DNA from: Semisulcospira habei
Lineage: Eukaryota > Mollusca > Gastropoda > Semisulcospiridae
DNA: 64,000 bases
NCBI GenBank assembly: GCA_036245525.1
Contig: BTPG01000001.1
Coordinates: 176,500,164 to 176,564,163 of the forward strand
Direction: 5' to 3'
Of the stretch, positions 60,295 through 64,000 are shown piece after piece. Position 1 is the stretch's first letter; each line of letters starts with the position of its first letter. The notes beneath the pieces are model-generated. The model saw only the letters and a program-made list of their open reading frames with translations, searched no databases and had not been told where the DNA came from. The position numbers and the translations under genes are program-made.

Positions 60295-63200
60295 ATGCTC
60301 ATCAAATACACACGCCAACAACTGCTATCTCTACGTCACCACGCCACCTACTGCGCAGCCGGTGCCGATGACAGTGTTGCAGATGCCTTACGCGGCATCC
60401 GATCGCGAAAGAGAGGCCACAGGGACGGAATCAGCAAAAGGCGGGACTCACCACCACAAACACAACCACACACTTCTTCCCCTTTTCCTATGCCCTTCCA
60501 CCCCTTCCGCCTCCCCCCGCCTCCTCGATTTCTCCACCCCTCTTCCTTCTTCTCCCATTTATTTTCCCCTCTTGCTCATCTACCGCTCACTGCTCTCCTC
60601 AGCCGCCCCCTCCCCCGCCCTCCTCCCCCTTCCTCCCCTCACCCCCTCCTTCGCCTGCTTTTTCCTCCTCGTCCCCTCTCCCCCCTTTCTCCTCTTCTTC
60701 GCCCTCCCCCTCCCTCTACCTCAGCGTTTCCTACTCCCCTTCCTCCTCCTCCCCTCTCCCCCCCCCCTCACCCTCCTCTTGCATCCTCTTTCTTGCCCGG
60801 TTCTCCTTCCCCGTCTTTTCCTCCTCCCCCTCTCCCCCTCCCCCCTCCTTCCCCTCTTCCCACCCTCCTCTTCCTTCATCCGTTTCTTCTCTCTCTTCCT
60901 CTTCTGGCTCATCCAACCTAAAACTGTGTCTGTTCAATGCACAGTCTGTCTGCAAAGATAGCAAAGCTGACGTGATTTCAGATTTCATTCTAGACAATGA
61001 CCTAGATGTTGTCGTGATCACCGAAACGTGGCTGTGCTCAGCTGGCGACGAACCCATCATCGCCAGCGTCACTCCGAGTGGCTACTGCCTGGCCTCCTTC
61101 CCGCGTGCTTCCAGAGGGGGTGGCATTGCCATCTACAGGGACTGTCTTTCTGCTCACCTCTCCTTCTCTCAGTCTCTCCCTTTTGCTCATCCCTCCTTTG
61201 AATCTGTCGAGGCCGTAGCAACACTCCCTGGCCAGTCCCTCATCTTCTCATGTATCTATCGCCCCCCTCCAAGCTCTCAAAACAAACTCACAAACTCCAT
61301 GTTCCTCACCGAGTTCGACCTCCTCCTCGACCACTGCAGCACATGACCCGGAAAACACATCCTTCTTGGCGACTTTAACTTCCACTTCGACAAACCCGAC
61401 CACCCTAACACAAAACGCCTTTGCACGTCACTTTCAAACCACAATCTTACACAACACATCACTAAACCCACCCACCGACTCGGCCACACCCTCGACTGGA
61501 TCATCACCCGCACCTCCGATCAACTCTTCCTCGACTCTGACACCTCTTCTGTGCTTCTCTCCGACCACCTTGCTATTCTCGTCGCCCTCAAACTACCTCC
61601 CCCGAAAAAACCCAAGCTCTTTGTCTCTCGTCGCAAACTAAAATCTGTCAACCGAGAGAACTTCTTCAACGAAAGCTGTCGACCTTCTCTTGGACCCCTC
61701 TCCCGATCTTGCATCCCATTTCGATTCCTCCCTTTGAAAACTTCTAGACACCCATGAAAACTTCTAGACACCACCTGCTCCATACCCAACCGACTCCCCT
61801 CCCCCTGGCTCACTGACGACATAGCTGAGGCCAAGCGCGAGCGTCGACAAGCGGAACGCCGCTGGCGATCATATGACCTTACCGTTCACAGAGAGATCTT
61901 CCAAACCACCAGATCCAAAGTCTGCAGAATGATCTCCGACTCCAAACGTAAACACCTTCAAAACAAAATCCTGGAATCCACTTCTTCCAAAACCCTCTAC
62001 GCCACCATGAACACACTCCTAGGCACTTCTAAAGACTCTCCTCTCCCCAACACACACAGCAAAGAAGAACTTCCTTCCGCTTTCTCCTCCTATTTCTCTG
62101 ACAAAATCCAAACTCTGCGCAACACACTTGACACTCAAGCTTCTCTGCCTTGCCTTCCTGACCCCCCCCCCCCCCCCCCCCCCTTTTTTTCCGGCACTCC
62201 CCTCTCGTCCTTCCGCCCTGTCTCTCAGGATGAAGTCCTCAAGACCATAAAGTCCGTGCCTTTCAAAACCTGCGAACTAGACCCCTTCCCAGCTTCTCTC
62301 TACCGGGACGGCCTCCCAAAACTTTTGCCCTTCATTACCGACATCATCATCACATCTCTAGAGAATGGCTCCGTCCCCGATATCTTCAAGTCCGCCATCG
62401 TCCATCCTCTCCTAAAAAAACACAACCTCGATCCAAACGAACTCGAGAACTACCGCCTAGTCTCCAATCTCTCTTTCCTGTCCAAGCTTCTTGAGAAGGT
62501 TGTCCTCAACCAACTCAACCTCCACCTCGCCGACAACAACCTCCTCAGTCCTTTCCAGTCTGCCTATCGCAAACATCACAGCACTGACACAGCCCTTCTA
62601 CATATCCTAAACGACCTGCTTCTCTCCACTGACTCGGGCAACATCTCCCTTCTTACGCTACTCGATCTCTCTGCCGCCTTCGACACCATAGACCACTCTA
62701 TCCTCCTCCACTGCCTTCACCACTCCTTTGGCATCACTGACTCTGCCCACTCCTGGTTTTTCTCCTACTTCTCCGACAGACAGCAGTCTGTCACCATCGA
62801 CGGCGTCTCCTCCAACCCAGTCAGGCTCTCCTGCGGCGTTCCATAGGGGTCCGTCCTGGGCCCAGTCCTTTTCACACTCTACACCTCTCCCCTGTCCAAC
62901 ATCATCCAGTCTCACCACATACACCACCACCTCTATGCTGACGACTCACAACTACTAGACAAAGACAAACTCGACAACACTCAGACACTAATGACTCGCA
63001 CGGCTGACTGCTATGAAGACATGAAAAACTGGATGACAGCAAACAAGCTCAAACTGAACGACGACAAAACGGAAGGCATGCTGGTAGGCACTCGCCAGAA
63101 ACTTTCCCAGCTCCCTCCTTCTCTCCACCTTCAACTCGACAGCACCTCCATCTCCCTCTCTGACTCGGTCAAGAACCTTGGCGTCATCCTCGATTCCTCT

Positions 63201-63772
63201 CTTTCCATGACCAACTTCGTCTCCGCCACGACCAAGGCATGTTATTTTCACCTCCGCCGCATCAGTCAGATAAAAAAAATACCTCACTAACGAAGCTGCC
63301 ACCAAACTCGCTGTCTCTCTCATCTTATCTCGCATCGACTACTGCAACTCTCTCCTTTCTGGCCTTCCTCACTCCACCACTCTCACTCTCCAGCGCGTCC
63401 AGAACAATGCTGCCCGCCTCATCCTTAGAAAGAAAAAATCCGACCACATCACTCCCCTGCTCACGCTCCTTCACTGGCTCCCCATCCCCCAACGCATCCA
63501 ATATAAGATTCTGTCTCTCTGCTACAAATCCCTGAACAACTACGCTCCTACCTATCTCTCCAACTTACTTCACCCCTACACTCCTTCCCGCTCCGCCTCC
63601 GACTCTCTCCGCCTCCTCATTCCCCGCACCAAACTCAGCACTTTCAGCCCCCGCTCCTTCTCAGTATACGGTCCATCCACCTGGAACACTCTCCCACTCT
63701 CTCTCCGTCAGAAACACTCTTCTCTCCTCCTTCCAGTCCGCCCTCAAAACTCACTTCTTTCAACAGTTCTAG
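60295..63772 (+). pseudogene. CR1-like LINE polyprotein, frameshifted
   Basis: The ATG at 60295 opens MLIKYTRQQLLSLRHH, a usual CR1 start. A Pro/Leu-rich region of low complexity follows (60460-60910). Then come endonuclease blocks (LCLFNAQSVC, VVVITETWLCS, GGGIAIYRD, IYRPPPS) and RT blocks (NYRLVSNLSFLSKLLEKVVL, LLDLSAAFDTIDHSIL, CGVP with a stop, then [12 protein letters not shown], and YADDSQL). The C-terminus is TWNTLPLSLR-like with a final FKTHFFQQF-like end. Breaks lie near 60920, 61345, 61540-61760, 62844-62846 (CAG to TAG) and 63288. Dead copy. Confidence 0.82.
60460..60910 (+). repeat. 450-bp polypyrimidine-rich tract
   Basis: Almost entirely C and T on the plus strand, with CCTCC and CCCCTTCC themes, inside LINE family 4. 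It produces long Pro/Leu-rich frames without biological support and could form triplex-type structures. Confidence 0.85.
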
Positions 63773-64000
63773 CACTACATCACCACACTCCCCACCCCAA
63801 GCTGACCGTCGTAATGTATTTTTACTATTTGTGGTACGTGTGTCATTGTCTAAAGCGTGCGCATGCGTGTGCGATTTGTGAGTGCACGCTTAGAGTTATA
63901 ATTATTATAAGATAAGCGCATTATAAATGCCGTAATTATTATTAATTATTATTATTTACCGCCATGGCCAGACTGGCACAGTAAAGCTGTCACACACGAT

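Larger units (their letters stand above)
59280..63956 (+). mobile_element. LINE family 4, CR1-like, with nested insertion
   Basis: It has a GC-rich 5' UTR-like start (GCGCCATCTTGTTTGTG), a CA run, a nested retroelement at 59864-60255, then coding sequence from 60295 to 63772. The 3' UTR ends with GCGCATTATAAATGCCGTAA and TTATTATTA repeats near 63956, a CR1/L2-type end. The 5' boundary is approximate. Confidence 0.78.

Noticed and set aside
60154..60921. Pro/Leu-rich 255-residue frame as a secreted or cell-wall protein
   Set aside because: It is the translation of a polypyrimidine tract inside a CR1-like LINE; only the part from 60295 corresponds to a LINE start.

Overview
The window looks like a piece of an animal nuclear genome, most likely a mollusc or other spiralian. 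The evidence is dense non-LTR retrotransposons, TA- and TTAA-flanked DNA transposons, microsatellites, AT-rich spacers and only traces of spliced host coding sequence. The species assignment is inference. There is no bacterial-style operon, rRNA gene or CRISPR array.

The main content is two related Polinton/Maverick (adintovirus-like) elements. Element 1 (2937-15390) has about 302-bp terminal inverted repeats (TIRs). It is decayed and internally deleted, and is interrupted by a LINE copy, a short (AATC)n-tailed retroelement and a pogo/Tigger-like MITE. Element 2 (20819-36933) is nearly complete. Its TIRs are about 960 bp with AG...CT ends, and a direct repeat ACACAAG flanks it as a target-site duplication. 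It encodes an F54H12.2-type putative major capsid protein, several structural or membrane proteins, a retroviral-type integrase, a protein-primed-type DNA polymerase B and an A32-like packaging ATPase. Its polymerase has lost the palm domain in frame and carries one frameshift, so element 2 is probably not autonomous. I see no adenain-type protease.

The two elements share gene families but are circular permutations of one another. Element 1 has its termini between genes C and D and joins the ATPase directly to the capsid gene. Element 2 has its termini between the ATPase and capsid genes, and between C and D it keeps a sequence resembling the inner side of an element 1 end. In both copies gene C carries an in-frame U_UUU_UUA slippery heptamer. 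The -1 frame beyond it is open past the gene C stop and ends in a conserved peptide with overlapping PSAP and PPxY motifs, the form of ESCRT-recruiting viral late domains. This looks like an undescribed frameshift-made C-terminal extension.

Layout: 1-2936, decayed APE-type LINE (copy 1); 2937-15390, element 1, containing LINE copy 2 at 3441-5537; 15391-20813, host flank with a foldback MITE, G-runs and dispersed repeats; 20819-36933, element 2; 36941-52575, host DNA with a possible three-exon host gene, a non-autonomous piggyBac element, a 142-bp palindrome, and a LINE 3' fragment flanked by an unusually long (about 113 bp) direct repeat; 52860-56750, nearly full-length LINE (family 3) with one in-frame stop; 56770-57297, CR1-like LINE fragment; 59280-63956, CR1-like LINE (family 4) with a nested insertion.

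In the Polintons, capsid, vertex/membrane and ATPase genes would build particles, integrase would insert the genome and PolB would copy it from the TIRs. Most of these genes begin 0-6 bases after an ATAAAA motif, which suggests one shared expression signal.
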